A stretch of DNA of 64,000 bases. It comes from DASPWW01 sp963803425 (lineage in GTDB: Bacteria > Actinomycetota > Thermoleophilia > Solirubrobacterales > 70-9). Shown here in pieces: positions 1 through 15,133 of the stretch. Both the position numbers and the translations under genes were made by a program. How positions within the stretch are numbered: position 1 is the stretch's first letter; each line of letters opens with the position of its first letter. The notes under the pieces were generated by a model. The model had not been told where the DNA came from and did not search any database. It was given only the letters and a program-made list of their open reading frames with translations. Where the stretch lies: positions 62,001-126,000 of the forward strand of contig CAWDMA010000003.1 of NCBI GenBank assembly GCA_963803425.1. The letters are read 5' to 3'.

Positions 1-602
1 TGGCGAAGACAAGAGCACAGCGCAAGGCGGAGCGGCGCGCGCGCCAGCAGCGCGCGGAGCAGCAGGACGGCGGAAACGGCGCCGGCGCGGAGGCCCAGCA
101 CCGCACCCAGGTGCCCGAGTCGGGCGAGGTCGCCGAGGTCGAGGCCGTGCTGCAGACGGGCGCCCAGCCCGAGGAGCTCGGCGAGCACGTCCACGGCGGC
201 ACCGAGATTGCCGAGCCGGAGGCCCCCGAGGTCGAGGCCGAGGTCGCCGATCCGCCTGAGGCACCGGCGCCTTCGCGCGCCGACGTCGGCGCCCCGCAGC
301 AGGAGGACCGCGAGCAGCGCAAGGCGCGGCGCGAGCGCGAGAAGGAGCAGCGCCGCAAGCAGCGCACCAAGCAGCTTCAAAAGGACCGGAAGGCCCCCAC
401 GGAGCCGAAGCAGGAGCGCCGCCGCGGCGCGATCCTCTCCTTCCTGATCTCGTGCTGGGCCGAGCTGAAGCGGGTCCAGTGGCCCGACCGGGAGACGCTC
501 GTCCAGGCGTCCGCCGTCACCGTGATCTTCATCTCCGTCGCCGCCGCCTACCTCGGCGCGCTCGACGCCTTGTTCAGCTGGCTCGTCAAACTGGTCCTGT
601 GA
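1..602 (+). CDS. secE: Preprotein translocase subunit SecE, 5' end cut by one base
   Basis: SecE is the small essential clamp of the SecYEG protein-export channel in the inner membrane. The frame is open from base 3 and the first base of its start codon lies just before the window, so the protein is about 200 residues and reads AKTRAQRKAERR at its start. The last 65 residues carry the family signature (CWAELKRVQWPDRETL) and one membrane helix. The preceding ~135 residues are a charged Glu/Ala/Arg-rich extension, far longer than the 60-70 residue SecE of most bacteria. The stop overlaps the nusG start (TGATG), so the two are translationally coupled. Identity is certain; the exact start codon is not visible. 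Confidence 0.95.
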   Translation, partial: AKTRAQRKAERRARQQRAEQQDGGNGAGAEAQHRTQVPESGEVAEVEAVLQTGAQPEELGEHVHGGTEIAEPEAPEVEAEVADPPEAPAPSRADVGAPQQEDREQRKARREREKEQRRKQRTKQLQKDRKAPTEPKQERRRGAILSFLISCWAELKRVQWPDRETLVQASAVTVIFISVAAAYLGALDALFSWLVKLVL

Positions 603-1150
603 TGGCGACTCCCGAGACGAGATCGACGATGTTCCGCTGGTACGTGATCAACACGTACTCCGGGCACGAGAACAAGGTCAAGCACAACCTCGAGCACCGG
701 GTGGAGACGATGGGCCTGAAGGCCCGGGTCCGCCAGGTCGTCGTCCCGACCGAGGTCGTCTCCGAACTCAAGGACGGCCAGAAGGTGCAGGTCGAGAAAC
801 GGACCATGCCGGGATACGTGCTGGTCAACATGGAGATGACCGACGACGCCTGGAACCTGGTCAAGAACACCCCGGGCGTGACCGGGTTCGTCGGCTCGCG
901 CAACAAGCCTGTGCCGCTGTCGCCGTCCGAGGTCGACCGGCTGATGCATCGCGAGACGGCCGAGCGCCCGCGCAGCCGCGCCCAGTTCCAGCTCGGCGAG
1001 TCGGTGAAGGTGATCTCCGGCCCGCTGTCCGACTTCTCGGGCGAGATCGCCGAGATCAACGAGGACGCGGCGAAGCTGAAGGTGCTCGTCTCGATCTTCG
1101 GCCGGGAGACTCCGGTCGAGGTCGGCTACGACCAGGTCAAGAAGCTGTAG
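602..1150 (+). CDS. nusG: Transcription termination/antitermination factor NusG
   Basis: NusG binds the RNA polymerase clamp, affects pausing and links polymerase to Rho or to ribosomal S10. It has 182 residues from the ATG overlapping the secE stop; a second possible start is the ATG at 629, which directly precedes the conserved WYVINTYSGHENKV. The NGN domain spans residues ~10-118 (MPGYVLVNMEMTDDAWNLV) and the C-terminal KOW domain ~128-182 (KVISGPLSDFSGEI). The secE-nusG-rplK-rplA order is the classic arrangement. Confidence 0.98.
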   Translation: MATPETRSTMFRWYVINTYSGHENKVKHNLEHRVETMGLKARVRQVVVPTEVVSELKDGQKVQVEKRTMPGYVLVNMEMTDDAWNLVKNTPGVTGFVGSRNKPVPLSPSEVDRLMHRETAERPRSRAQFQLGESVKVISGPLSDFSGEIAEINEDAAKLKVLVSIFGRETPVEVGYDQVKKL

Positions 1151-1164
1151 GCGGGCGGTCCGCG

Positions 1165-1599
1165 ATGGCGAAGAAGGTGCTGACGATGATCAAGCTGCAG
1201 ATCCCGGCCGGGGCGGCGAACCCTGCGCCTCCCGTGGGCCCCGCGCTGGGCCAGCACGGCGTCAACATCATGGAGTTCTGCAAGGCGTTCAACGCCCAGA
1301 CCCAGGCGGACACCGGCACGATCATCCCGGTCGAGATCACGGTCTTCGAGGACCGCTCGTTCGAGTTCATCACGAAGACGCCGCCGGCGGCCGTGCTGAT
1401 CAAGGAGGCCGCCGGGATCGAGAAGGGCTCCGGCGAGCCCAACCGGGAGAAGGTCGGCAGGATCACCGCCGACCAGGTCCGCCAGATCGCGGAGCGCAAG
1501 ATGCCCGACCTGAACGCGAACGACCTCGACGCGGCGTCAAAGATCGTCGCCGGCACCGCCCGCTCGATGGGCGTCGAGGTGGAGGGGCTGGAGGTCTAG
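1165..1599 (+). CDS. rplK: 50S ribosomal protein L11
   Basis: L11 forms the GTPase-associated centre on 23S rRNA together with L10/L12. The 144 residues match the usual length. The N-terminal proline-rich segment (KLQIPAGAANPAPPVGPALG) and the C-terminal RNA-binding domain ending RSMGVEVEGLEV are intact. It starts at ATG 14 bases after nusG and is followed one base later by rplA, so these are one transcript. Confidence 0.99.
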   Translation: MAKKVLTMIKLQIPAGAANPAPPVGPALGQHGVNIMEFCKAFNAQTQADTGTIIPVEITVFEDRSFEFITKTPPAAVLIKEAAGIEKGSGEPNREKVGRITADQVRQIAERKMPDLNANDLDAASKIVAGTARSMGVEVEGLEV

Positions 1600-1600
1600 G

Positions 1601-2362
1601 TTGGCGCGCCGAGGAAAGCGGTACCGGAATGCCTACGAGGCGATCGACCGCGACCGGCGCTACCCGCCGGCGGAGGCCGTTGCGTTGCTGAAGCAGACCG
1701 CGAGCACGAAGTTCGACGAGACGGTCGAGCTGCACATCAAGCTCGGCCTCAACGTCCGGCACGCGGAGGAGCAGCTCCGCGGGACGCTGCCGCTGCCTCA
1801 CGGGCTCGGCAAGGACGTCACGGTCGCCGTATTCGCGAAGGGCGATGCCGCCCGCGCCGCCGAGGCCGCCGGGGCGTCGTTCGTCGGCGCCGACGAGCTC
1901 GCCGACCGGGTCGAGGCCGGGTGGACCGACTTCGACGTCGCGATCGCGACACCGGACATGATGCCGACGGTGGGCAAGCTCGGCCGGATCCTCGGCCCGC
2001 AGGGGAAGATGCCGAACCCGAAGGTCGGCACGGTCACGGACGACGTCGGGAAGGCGGTCGAGGAGTCGAAGTCGGGCAAGGTCGAGTACCGCACGGACCG
2101 ACAGGCGATCGTCCACCTGACGATCGGGAAGGCGAGCTTCTCCGAGGAGCATCTGCTCGCGAACTACGCCGCGGTGATCGAAGAGATCGCCCGGGCGCGC
2201 CCGGCGGCGGCGAAGGGTCGGTACCTGCTCTCGGTGACGCTGACCACGACGATGGGACCCGGGATCCGAGTCGACACGTCACAGACCCAGGCCCGCGAGA
2301 TAGTCGGGACGGGCGCCGGAGACTCGGACGGCGCGCCGCAGCCGGAGCCGGCCGCGGCATGA
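1601..2362 (+). CDS. rplA: 50S ribosomal protein L1
   Basis: L1 forms the mobile stalk that helps release E-site tRNA and, in many bacteria, represses its own mRNA. The protein has 253 residues, slightly longer than usual because of a C-terminal Ala/Glu/Pro-rich tail. The start is TTG, one base after the rplK stop; it gives the expected MARRGKRYRNA N-terminus. The core GRILGPQGKMPNPKVGTV is typical of L1. The stop overlaps the ATG of the next gene (ATGA), which is unusual because that gene is not ribosomal. Confidence 0.98.
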   Translation: MARRGKRYRNAYEAIDRDRRYPPAEAVALLKQTASTKFDETVELHIKLGLNVRHAEEQLRGTLPLPHGLGKDVTVAVFAKGDAARAAEAAGASFVGADELADRVEAGWTDFDVAIATPDMMPTVGKLGRILGPQGKMPNPKVGTVTDDVGKAVEESKSGKVEYRTDRQAIVHLTIGKASFSEEHLLANYAAVIEEIARARPAAAKGRYLLSVTLTTTMGPGIRVDTSQTQAREIVGTGAGDSDGAPQPEPAAA

Positions 2363-3042
2363 GCCGTGCCCGCCTGCTCGCGGCGCTCGCCGCGGCGGCG
2401 GCGTTCGCGCTGGCGCTGTGGGGGGGAGCCGTGACGGTGCTCGGCGGGGTCGCCCCGGCGAAGTGCGCGGGCAAGCCGGTGACGGTCACCACGAACCAGG
2501 ACGGGGACCCGATCTCGGACGCGAACGACGTGATCTTCGGCACCGGCGGGGACGACGTGATCGCGGGGCTCGGCGGCAAGGACGAGATCTCCGGGGGCGG
2601 GGGCGACGACCTCGTCTGCGGCGACGACGGCGATGACGACGTGAACGGCGACGGCGGCGACGACCGCCAGTTCGGGGGCGCCGGAGACGACGCGGTCGGC
2701 GTCACCGAGTCCGGCGCCGGCGACGACTGGATGGATGGCGGCGACGGCAAGGACGCCACCTACGGCGGGCCCGGGAAGGACAAGGTGAACGGCGGCGACG
2801 GCAACGACTGGAGCAAGGCGGGGTTCGCCGGCACCGGCCAGACGCGGGTGGTCGGCGGGGGCGGCAAGGACAAGCTCACCGGCGGCAAGGGACGCGACCG
2901 CCTCAACGGAAACTCCGGCGCGGACAAGATCCTCGGGGAACAGGGCAACGACGCGATGGACGGCGGCACGGCCCGGGACACGTGCGCCGGCGGCGCCGGC
3001 AAGGACACGGCGGTCGACTGCGAGCGCGTCAGGGGGCTGTAG
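2359..3042 (+). CDS. Exported RTX-type calcium-binding repeat protein
   Basis: A 227-residue protein starting in the ATGA overlap with rplA. Residues 1-33 look like a signal peptide or single anchor (LLAALAAAAAFALALWGGA). The rest is a run of glycine/aspartate nonapeptides of the GGxGxDxUx type (for example GGDDVIAGLGGKD and GGDGNDW), which in haemolysin-type proteins bind Ca2+ in a parallel beta-roll. Two cysteines near the C-terminus may form a disulfide. No catalytic domain is present, so this is a bare repeat protein of unknown role. Its place between rplA and rplJ, with translational coupling to rplA, is odd for an exported protein. Confidence 0.85.
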   Translation: MSRARLLAALAAAAAFALALWGGAVTVLGGVAPAKCAGKPVTVTTNQDGDPISDANDVIFGTGGDDVIAGLGGKDEISGGGGDDLVCGDDGDDDVNGDGGDDRQFGGAGDDAVGVTESGAGDDWMDGGDGKDATYGGPGKDKVNGGDGNDWSKAGFAGTGQTRVVGGGGKDKLTGGKGRDRLNGNSGADKILGEQGNDAMDGGTARDTCAGGAGKDTAVDCERVRGL

Positions 3043-3073
3043 GCGCGCCGAGCTCGCGGCCGGCGCCATCGGC

Positions 3074-3079
3074 TACCAT
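3074..3079 (+). promoter_or_regulatory. Candidate -10 box of the rplJ-rplL promoter
   Basis: TACCAT fits the actinobacterial TANNNT -10 pattern. It would start RNA at about 3086, just upstream of the L10 leader. No convincing -35 is visible. Confidence 0.4.
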
Positions 3080-3085
3080 CCGCGG

Positions 3086-3168
3086 CCGAAGCTGAGTTCG
3101 CCTAAGACCGCCGGCAGAGCCAAAGCTCGCAAGTCCGGTGCAGGTGGAGCGCGGAGATCCCTGGTCCC
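3086..3168 (+). ncRNA. L10 ribosomal-protein leader (autoregulatory mRNA element)
   Basis: The untranslated region before rplJ contains the hallmarks of the bacterial L10 leader: GACCGCCGG followed ~20 bases later by TCCGGTGCAGGT, just ahead of an attenuator hairpin. In the known family the L10-(L12)n complex binds this RNA and lowers expression of rplJ-rplL. The assignment rests on motif recall and position, not on a covariance search. Confidence 0.75.
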
Positions 3169-3199
3169 GAGCCCGCCTGCGTGCGGGCTCTTTCGATTT
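3169..3199 (+). terminator. Attenuator hairpin directly before rplJ
   Basis: A perfect 8-bp stem (GAGCCCGC / GCGGGCTC, loop CTGCGT) is followed by TTTCGATTT. It ends 7 bases before the rplJ ATG, inside the L10 leader transcript, so it is an attenuator rather than an end-of-operon terminator. Confidence 0.75.
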
Positions 3200-3206
3200 C
3201 AGGACC

Positions 3207-3878
3207 ATGGACAAAGAGCAGAAAGCAGCCGTCGTAGAGGAGATCACCGCCCAGCTCGCGGCGGCCGGGTCGATATTCGCGGTCGACTACCGCGGGATCG
3301 GCGTGGCCGAGGCCGCCGAGCTGCGCGCCAAGCTCCGCGAGGCCGACGCCAGCTTCCGCGTCGTCAAGAACCGGCTCGCGAAGCGCGCAGCAGAGGACGC
3401 GGGCACGACGGAGCTCGGCGCGCTGCTCGAGGGTCCGACCGCGCTCACGCTGATCAACGGGGACGCGGTCGTGGCCGCGAAGACAATCGCCGATTTCGCC
3501 CGCGAGCACGACGTTCCCACCTACAAGGGCGGGATCATGGACGGCGCGGCGCTCGACCCGGACCAGTTCCAGCGGATCGCGCGGCTCCCCGGGGTCGAGG
3601 TGCTCCGCGGGCAGCTCGTCGGGACGATCGCGAGCCCGATCACCGGGGTCACCCGCGGCCTCAACCAGCTGCTCGCCGGGCTCGCCGGCCAGCTCGGCCA
3701 GATCCAGGACAAGGGCCTGGTAAGCGGCGAGGCGCCGGCCGAGGAGCCCGAGGCCGAGGCGCAGCCCGACGAGCCCGAGGCCGAACAGACTTCCGACGAA
3801 CCTGAAGCTGAAACCGAGGCGGCAGAGCCCGAGGCGCAGCCCGGGGTCTCGACCGCAGACGAAGAGCAGGAGGAATAG
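3207..3878 (+). CDS. rplJ: 50S ribosomal protein L10
   Basis: L10 anchors the L12 dimers of the ribosomal stalk. The ATG at 3207 gives MDKEQKAAVVEEITAQ and 223 residues; an upstream in-frame GTG at 3138 lies inside the leader and attenuator and is rejected. The family core is residues 1-175. A ~45-residue acidic tail of Glu/Ala/Pro (EPEAEAQPDEPEAE) extends beyond the usual end. It overlaps rplL by one base. Confidence 0.97.
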   Translation: MDKEQKAAVVEEITAQLAAAGSIFAVDYRGIGVAEAAELRAKLREADASFRVVKNRLAKRAAEDAGTTELGALLEGPTALTLINGDAVVAAKTIADFAREHDVPTYKGGIMDGAALDPDQFQRIARLPGVEVLRGQLVGTIASPITGVTRGLNQLLAGLAGQLGQIQDKGLVSGEAPAEEPEAEAQPDEPEAEQTSDEPEAETEAAEPEAQPGVSTADEEQEE

Positions 3879-4264
3879 TGGCGACGATGACAACAGAGGA
3901 GTGGATCGAGGAGCTGAAGGGGATCTCGGTCCTGGAGCTGTCAGAGCGGATCAAGGCGCTCGAGGAGGAGTTCGGCGTGTCGGCGACGGCGGTTGCGGCC
4001 GCGGCCCCGGCGGGTGCGGTTGCGGGCGACGATGGTGCCGGCGCCGAGGAGTCGAGCACCGTCGACGTCGTCCTGACGGGGGCCGGCGACAAGAAGATCC
4101 AGGTGATCAAGGCCGTCCGCGCGGCGACCGGCCTCGGACTGAAGGAGGCGAAGGCGCTCGTCGACGACGCTCCGAAGGCCGTCAAGGAGGGGATCGAGCG
4201 CGACGAGGCCGACAAGCTGAAGTCCGAGCTGGAGGAGGCCGGCGGCGAGGTCGAGGTCAAGTAG
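3878..4264 (+). CDS. rplL: 50S ribosomal protein L7/L12
   Basis: Stalk protein that recruits EF-G, EF-Tu, IF2 and release factors. It starts at GTG overlapping the rplJ stop; an ATG at 3887 is an alternative. It has 128 residues: dimerisation domain 1-40 (TTEEWIEELKGISVLELSER), Ala/Gly hinge ~45-65, and globular domain with DKKIQVIKAVRAATGLGLKEAK. It ends the rplJ-rplL unit. Confidence 0.98.
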   Translation: MATMTTEEWIEELKGISVLELSERIKALEEEFGVSATAVAAAAPAGAVAGDDGAGAEESSTVDVVLTGAGDKKIQVIKAVRAATGLGLKEAKALVDDAPKAVKEGIERDEADKLKSELEEAGGEVEVK

Positions 4265-4283
4265 ACCTCGTCCCGCCCGCGAC

Positions 4284-4320
4284 CCGGCCGAACCGGACCC
4301 AGAGCGGAGGATTCGGCCGG
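4284..4320 (+). terminator. Inverted repeat in the rplL-rpoB gap (possible weak terminator or processing stem)
   Basis: CCGGCCGAA at 4284-4292 is complementary to TTCGGCCGG at 4312-4320 (9 bp, 19-base loop). No U-tract follows, so it is unlikely to be a strong intrinsic terminator. It may protect the rplJL mRNA end or be an RNase site separating rplL and rpoB levels. Confidence 0.4.
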
Positions 4321-4403
4321 ATTGGTTCCCGTTCCGCCGGGCCGCGGTGGTACCGTGTAGCCCGGTTCTTTGGGCGCGTGCCTGTGACCTGGGGCCGCTG
4401 CGC

Positions 4404-4433
4404 TTGCGTGCGCAAGAGTGCGTGTGTTATCCT
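4404..4433 (+). promoter_or_regulatory. Candidate promoter for rpoB-rpoC
   Basis: TTGCGT (-35, 4404-4409) and TATCCT (-10, 4428-4433) are separated by 18 bases, with TG one base before the -10 (extended -10). RNA would start near 4440, giving a short leader before rpoB. Confidence 0.55.
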
Positions 4434-4523
4434 CTGCGGTCGCGCGCAAATTGAGGCATGAAGTGCCGAATCTCTCTCTCTCGCGCAGGATCTCGCCCCC
4501 CGACCAACCGAGGAGTCGCCGAG

Positions 4524-12107
<7,584 letters not shown>

Positions 12108-12114
12108 GGCCGGC

Positions 12115-12141
12115 GGGGCGGATGTCGCCCCGGAAGGGGCG
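12115..12141 (+). other. Mutually exclusive hairpins after rpoC
   Basis: GGGGCG (12115-12120), CGCCCC (12126-12131) and GGGGCG (12136-12141) allow two alternative 6-bp stems, the second closed by a GGAA tetraloop. It lies 8 bases after the rpoC stop without a U-tract. It could end or stabilise the rpoBC mRNA. Confidence 0.35.
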
Positions 12142-12809
12142 AATCCAGTGGTTTGACGGGTTACTCCGGTATGCGGGAGGAATCCGTCAGCGCCGACGCC
12201 CGGCCGCCGCGTGTCTGAGCCAGCAGGGCAGGTGGACGGACGCCGTACTTGCCTGCGGGCCTCGGGCGGCTCTGAGCCATCGCTCGGCTGCTGAGCTCTG
12301 GCAGCTGTTGTCGCCGGGTGTCGGCCCGATCGGGATCACCGTGCCGGCCGGGAGCGGCGGTCGCGAAAAGCGCACCGGCCTGCGCATTCACCGCTCCTCG
12401 CTGCCCGGATCGGCCGTGACGACCCGCGACCGTATCCCGGTCACGACCCCGGCTCGCACCCTCGTCGACTTGAAGCTGAGCGTTCCCGCCGCAACGCTCC
12501 GCCGGGCGATTCGCGAGGCCGTGTACAACGGCCTGGATCTGGGACCGACCGGCACCGACCACGCCCGCTCCGAGCTGGAGCGCGCATTCCTGGCGCTGTG
12601 CCGCGCTCACCAGATCCCCGAGCCCGAGGAACGCAGCCCACCGCGGGCGGCAGGCCTTCGAGGACGACCGCGAGCGGGAGCTCGAGCTCGGGCTGCTCGG
12701 TCTCCATTTGCGCCGCTTCACGAGCCTCCAGGTTCACCGGCGCCCGGCGAGGGTCGCCCGAGCGGTCCGGGACGTCCTGCGGGACCGCGTCGGATCGTCG
12801 CGCGACTAG
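12122..12809 (+). pseudogene. Decayed DUF559 / AbiEi-type protein
   Basis: The first part (from 12122) encodes a recognisable stretch of the actinobacterial AbiEi-antitoxin-like/DUF559 family: GRWTDAVLACGPRAALSHRS, then VTTPARTLVDL and RSELERAFLALCRAHQIP. The N-terminal winged-helix part is missing. Near 12640 the reading frame shifts: the downstream frame gives AHRGRQAFEDDRERELELGL and ends at TAG 12807-12809, matching the C-terminal end of the same family. The core between them (normally the nuclease-like VDFxWPxxRLxVExDG segment) is deleted. So this is a gene broken by truncation, internal deletion and frameshift. Family assignment is from memory of the fold's sequence pattern. Confidence 0.7.
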
Positions 12810-13114
12810 CGGCCGGTCGGCACTTCGTGGCGCTCGCGCGAGGCGCGCGCGTGCGCCGGCGGGGTGACCACCCGGACGCGGCCGCTGGGCGGGCAGTCAG
12901 GGAGCACCTCGGCCCCAGCGGGATGGGGGCCGCGACGCGGCCCTCGCGGCCGGCGCGGCTGCCGCCGCCACCGTCGGGGCCCGTGCTCGCCGTCGTCGGG
13001 AAGCTCCTCGACCTCGGGCTCGGCGCGAACCGCGTACCAGACCAGGTACAGAAGCGCCGCGATCGGGACCTTGAGGATCACCCCAAGGAAGAAGATCGGC
13101 CAGAACCCCTCCAC
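12806..13114 (-). CDS. Small single-helix membrane protein, unknown function
   Basis: 102 residues from GTG 13114. Residues 5-30 form one hydrophobic helix (WPIFFLGVILKVPIAALLYL); the rest is a cytoplasmic-looking Arg/Pro-rich tail (RRWRRQPRRPRGPRRG). It follows the HAD-like gene by one base on the same strand. A TACACT -10 at 13122-13127 sits 7 bases before the GTG, so it may also have its own leaderless promoter. The 3' end overlaps the pseudogene stop. I do not recognise a function. Confidence 0.6.
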   Translation of the reverse strand: MEGFWPIFFLGVILKVPIAALLYLVWYAVRAEPEVEELPDDGEHGPRRWRRQPRRPRGPRRGPHPAGAEVLPDCPPSGRVRVVTPPAHARASRERHEVPTGR

Positions 13115-13115
13115 G

Positions 13116-13616
13116 TCAGGCAGTGTAACCGTCCTCGACCCACCCGATCAACGCGTCGGTCTGCGCCTCCTCCAGGCCCCGGCTCGGCTCGACCGGGACG
13201 AGCAGGGTGGGGCCGGTGCGCATGTGCGCCCAGAACCTGCAGCTCTCGTCGATGCAGTCGTCTACCCACGCCAGCGGCCGGTCTCCGGCGTACTCGCCGA
13301 GCGCGTCGACCTTCCAGTGCGCCGAGCCGAACCGGGCGCGGCCGTCGAACGTGAGGTACGGGAGCTCGTCGGGCAGCCCCAGTATCGTGGGCAGGTAGTC
13401 GTTCGCCCGCTCCTCCCACCCGGTCGCCCACACCAGCTCGTACCAGTTCGCCAGCCTCCGGAGACGGTTCCCGACCGGGAGCGAGATGCAGTGCGCGACA
13501 CCGTCGATCAGTTTGAACTCGCCTGGCGCGTCGGCTGGATCGTCGAACCCGAAGAGGCTGATCACCCCGTCGACGTCGACGGCGAGAATCGGGCGATCGG
13601 CGTCGGATCTCGGCAT
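13116..13616 (-). CDS. HAD-like protein
   Basis: 166 residues from ATG 13616. Haloacid dehalogenase motifs are in order: motif I DVDGVIS with D14 and D16, motif II threonine in VWATGWEERAND (T65), lysine K102 (AHWKVDALGEYAGDR) and acidic motif IV LAWVDD (D119, D120). The VWATGWE and LAWVDD pair matches the small HAD group annotated as 'HAD domain in Swiss Army Knife RNA repair proteins'; members are usually stand-alone in actinobacteria and their substrate is unknown. Likely a phosphohydrolase. Divergent from rpsL, with its own TAACCT -10. Confidence 0.7.
   Translation of the reverse strand: MPRSDADRPILAVDVDGVISLFGFDDPADAPGEFKLIDGVAHCISLPVGNRLRRLANWYELVWATGWEERANDYLPTILGLPDELPYLTFDGRARFGSAHWKVDALGEYAGDRPLAWVDDCIDESCRFWAHMRTGPTLLVPVEPSRGLEEAQTDALIGWVEDGYTA
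13122..13127 (-). promoter_or_regulatory. -10 box of the small membrane protein gene
   Basis: TACACT on the minus strand, 7 bases before the GTG at 13114; no ribosome-binding site is visible, consistent with a leaderless mRNA. Confidence 0.4.
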
Positions 13617-13623
13617 CGCCGTC

Positions 13624-13629
13624 AGGTTA
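13624..13629 (-). promoter_or_regulatory. -10 box of the HAD-like gene
   Basis: TAACCT on the minus strand, 7 bases before ATG 13616; no Shine-Dalgarno. The same hexamer serves rubredoxin at 59924. Confidence 0.5.
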
Positions 13630-13678
13630 GCGGCGCCCGATCCGGCGCCTGCAGGGCGACGTCTCGACCTCCCCTCTG

Positions 13679-13684
13679 TACCAT
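13679..13684 (+). promoter_or_regulatory. -10 box of the str operon (rpsL)
   Basis: TACCAT lies 8 bases before the rpsL GTG. There is no Shine-Dalgarno in the gap, so rpsL is predicted to be translated from a leaderless or nearly leaderless mRNA. Confidence 0.5.
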
Positions 13685-13692
13685 TGCGCGCC

Positions 13693-14085
13693 GTGCCAAG
13701 CACCAACCAACTGGTTCGCAAGGGGCGCCGGCGCCCCAAGAAGAAGGTCGCGACCCCCGGCTTGAAGTCCGGGCAGGGCCGCAAGCGCCGGCTGGCGGCG
13801 CCGCAGCGCCGCGGCGTGTGCACGCGCGTGTACACGGCCACCCCTAAGAAGCCGAACTCCGCCCTCCGCAAGGTCGCCCGGGTGAGGCTCACGAACAACA
13901 TGGAGGTGACCTGTTACATCCCCGGCGAGGGCCACAACCTTCAGGAGCACTCCGTGGTCCTGGTCCGCGGCGGGCGGGTGAAGGATCTTCCGGGCGTTCG
14001 CTACAAGGTCGTCCGCGGCACGCTCGACGCCGCCGGGGTCTCCGAGCGCAAGCAGTCCCGCTCCCAGTACGGAGTCAAGCGCTAG
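13693..14085 (+). CDS. rpsL: 30S ribosomal protein S12
   Basis: S12 helps monitor decoding at the A site and is the classical streptomycin-resistance locus. It has 130 residues from GTG 13693 (PSTNQLVRKGRRRPKKK). The conserved loops PKKPNSALRKVARVRL and PGVRYKVVRG are wild-type; the lysines tied to streptomycin sensitivity are present. Its stop overlaps the rpsG start by one base. Confidence 0.99.
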   Translation: MPSTNQLVRKGRRRPKKKVATPGLKSGQGRKRRLAAPQRRGVCTRVYTATPKKPNSALRKVARVRLTNNMEVTCYIPGEGHNLQEHSVVLVRGGRVKDLPGVRYKVVRGTLDAAGVSERKQSRSQYGVKR

Positions 14086-14555
14086 TGCCGCGTAGGGCCC
14101 GAGCCTCGATCCGGCCGGTCGAGCCCGACGCTCGCTACCGCAGCCGGCTCGTCCAGCAGGTCGTCAACAAGGTGATGCGCGGCGGCAAGAAGTCGCTCGC
14201 CGAGCGGATCACCTATGACGCGCTGGCGATCGTCGGGGAGCGCACGGGCCGTCCCCCGGTCGAGGTGCTCGAGGAGTCGATCAAGGAGCTCACGCCCGTG
14301 CTCGAGGTTCGCTCGCGCCGGGTCGGCGGCGCCACCTACCAGGTGCCCGTCGAGGTGCCGGCGCGCCGCGCCCGCACGCTCGCAGTCCGCTGGCTCGTCC
14401 AGTTCGCGAGCGCGCGCCGCGAGAAGTCGATGCAGGAGCGGCTCGCGAACGAGATCCTCGACGCCGGCCGTCAGCAGGGCGGGGCCTGGAAGCGGAAGGA
14501 CGATATCTACCGCATGGCCCAGGCCAACAAGGCCTTCGCGCACTACCGCTGGTGA
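14085..14555 (+). CDS. rpsG: 30S ribosomal protein S7
   Basis: S7 starts assembly of the 30S head and contacts E-site tRNA. 156 residues from a GTG overlapping the rpsL stop; the typical RRARASIRPVEPDARY start and KVMRGGKKSLAERI region are intact. It normally leads straight into fusA, but here its last 13 bases overlap a convergent membrane-protein gene and fusA is 1.6 kb away. Confidence 0.99.
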   Translation: MPRRARASIRPVEPDARYRSRLVQQVVNKVMRGGKKSLAERITYDALAIVGERTGRPPVEVLEESIKELTPVLEVRSRRVGGATYQVPVEVPARRARTLAVRWLVQFASARREKSMQERLANEILDAGRQQGGAWKRKDDIYRMAQANKAFAHYRW

Positions 14556-15133
14556 GAGTCCGAGCGGGCGGCGCCGCGGCGGCGGCGGTGCTCGCGACGC
14601 GGCCCGGTCCGCTCCCGTTCCGGGTCGACGGGCCCGGGCCGATCGCTGCGCTCGGCTCGCCCTCCGCGCCATAGGGCCTGGAGCTGGTCCGGACGCAGGG
14701 TGGCGAGAGCCGCCCCCGACGCGGCCAGCGCGACGCTCCCCACCAGCTCCAGCCAGAAGCCGCTTCCCGGCGTCGCCTCGGTGGCGAAGAACACCGCGGT
14801 GGGATCGTCGAACGTCCCCTGCTGGCCGACGTCGGGCAGGTCGACGACCAGGAAGAAGAGCAGCGCCAGCCCCCCGGTGACCGCGACCGCAACCGCCGCG
14901 GGCCGGGACCCCGCAATCACCGCGACCGCCACCGCGACCAGCGCGAACACGGCCAGCACGAGCAGGGCGTAGGAGTGGCGGTCGGCGGCCTCGATCGTGC
15001 GCTGCCCCCCACCCGGGCCGAGGTCGAACTCGAACGTTGCCATCAGCTCCGATGCCCCCACGCACAGCGCCGCGGCCGCGCACGCGAACGGCAGCACGTA
15101 CTCGGCGCGCAGGCGCGAGAGCGCGCCGTTCAT
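14543..15133 (-). CDS. Four-helix membrane protein, paralogue of the upstream gene
   Basis: 196 residues from ATG 15133, which overlaps the stop of the upstream gene (ATGA), so the two are translationally coupled. Predicted helices at ~12-30, 53-75, 78-98 and 124-146, then a ~50-residue charged tail. It shares with its neighbour the motif VDLPxxxxxG after helix 3 and GFWxxLxxS at the start of helix 4, so the pair are tandem paralogues. No enzymatic motif is visible. The pair interrupts the str operon on the opposite strand. Confidence 0.7.
   Translation of the reverse strand: MNGALSRLRAEYVLPFACAAAALCVGASELMATFEFDLGPGGGQRTIEAADRHSYALLVLAVFALVAVAVAVIAGSRPAAVAVAVTGGLALLFFLVVDLPDVGQQGTFDDPTAVFFATEATPGSGFWLELVGSVALAASGAALATLRPDQLQALWRGGRAERSDRPGPVDPERERTGPRREHRRRRGAARSDSHQR

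Noticed and set aside
3138..3206. GTG 3138 as rplJ start
   Set aside because: It would place the L10 leader and attenuator inside the coding sequence and add residues unlike any L10.
4458..4523. ATG 4458 as rpoB start
   Set aside because: Its GAGG is one base from the ATG, and the extra 22 residues are not RpoB-like; TTG 4524 has better spacing. Not fully excluded.
13078..13501. Other open frames in both directions around the HAD-like gene
   Set aside because: Only the minus frame ending at 13116 has HAD motifs in order; the others are shadow frames.
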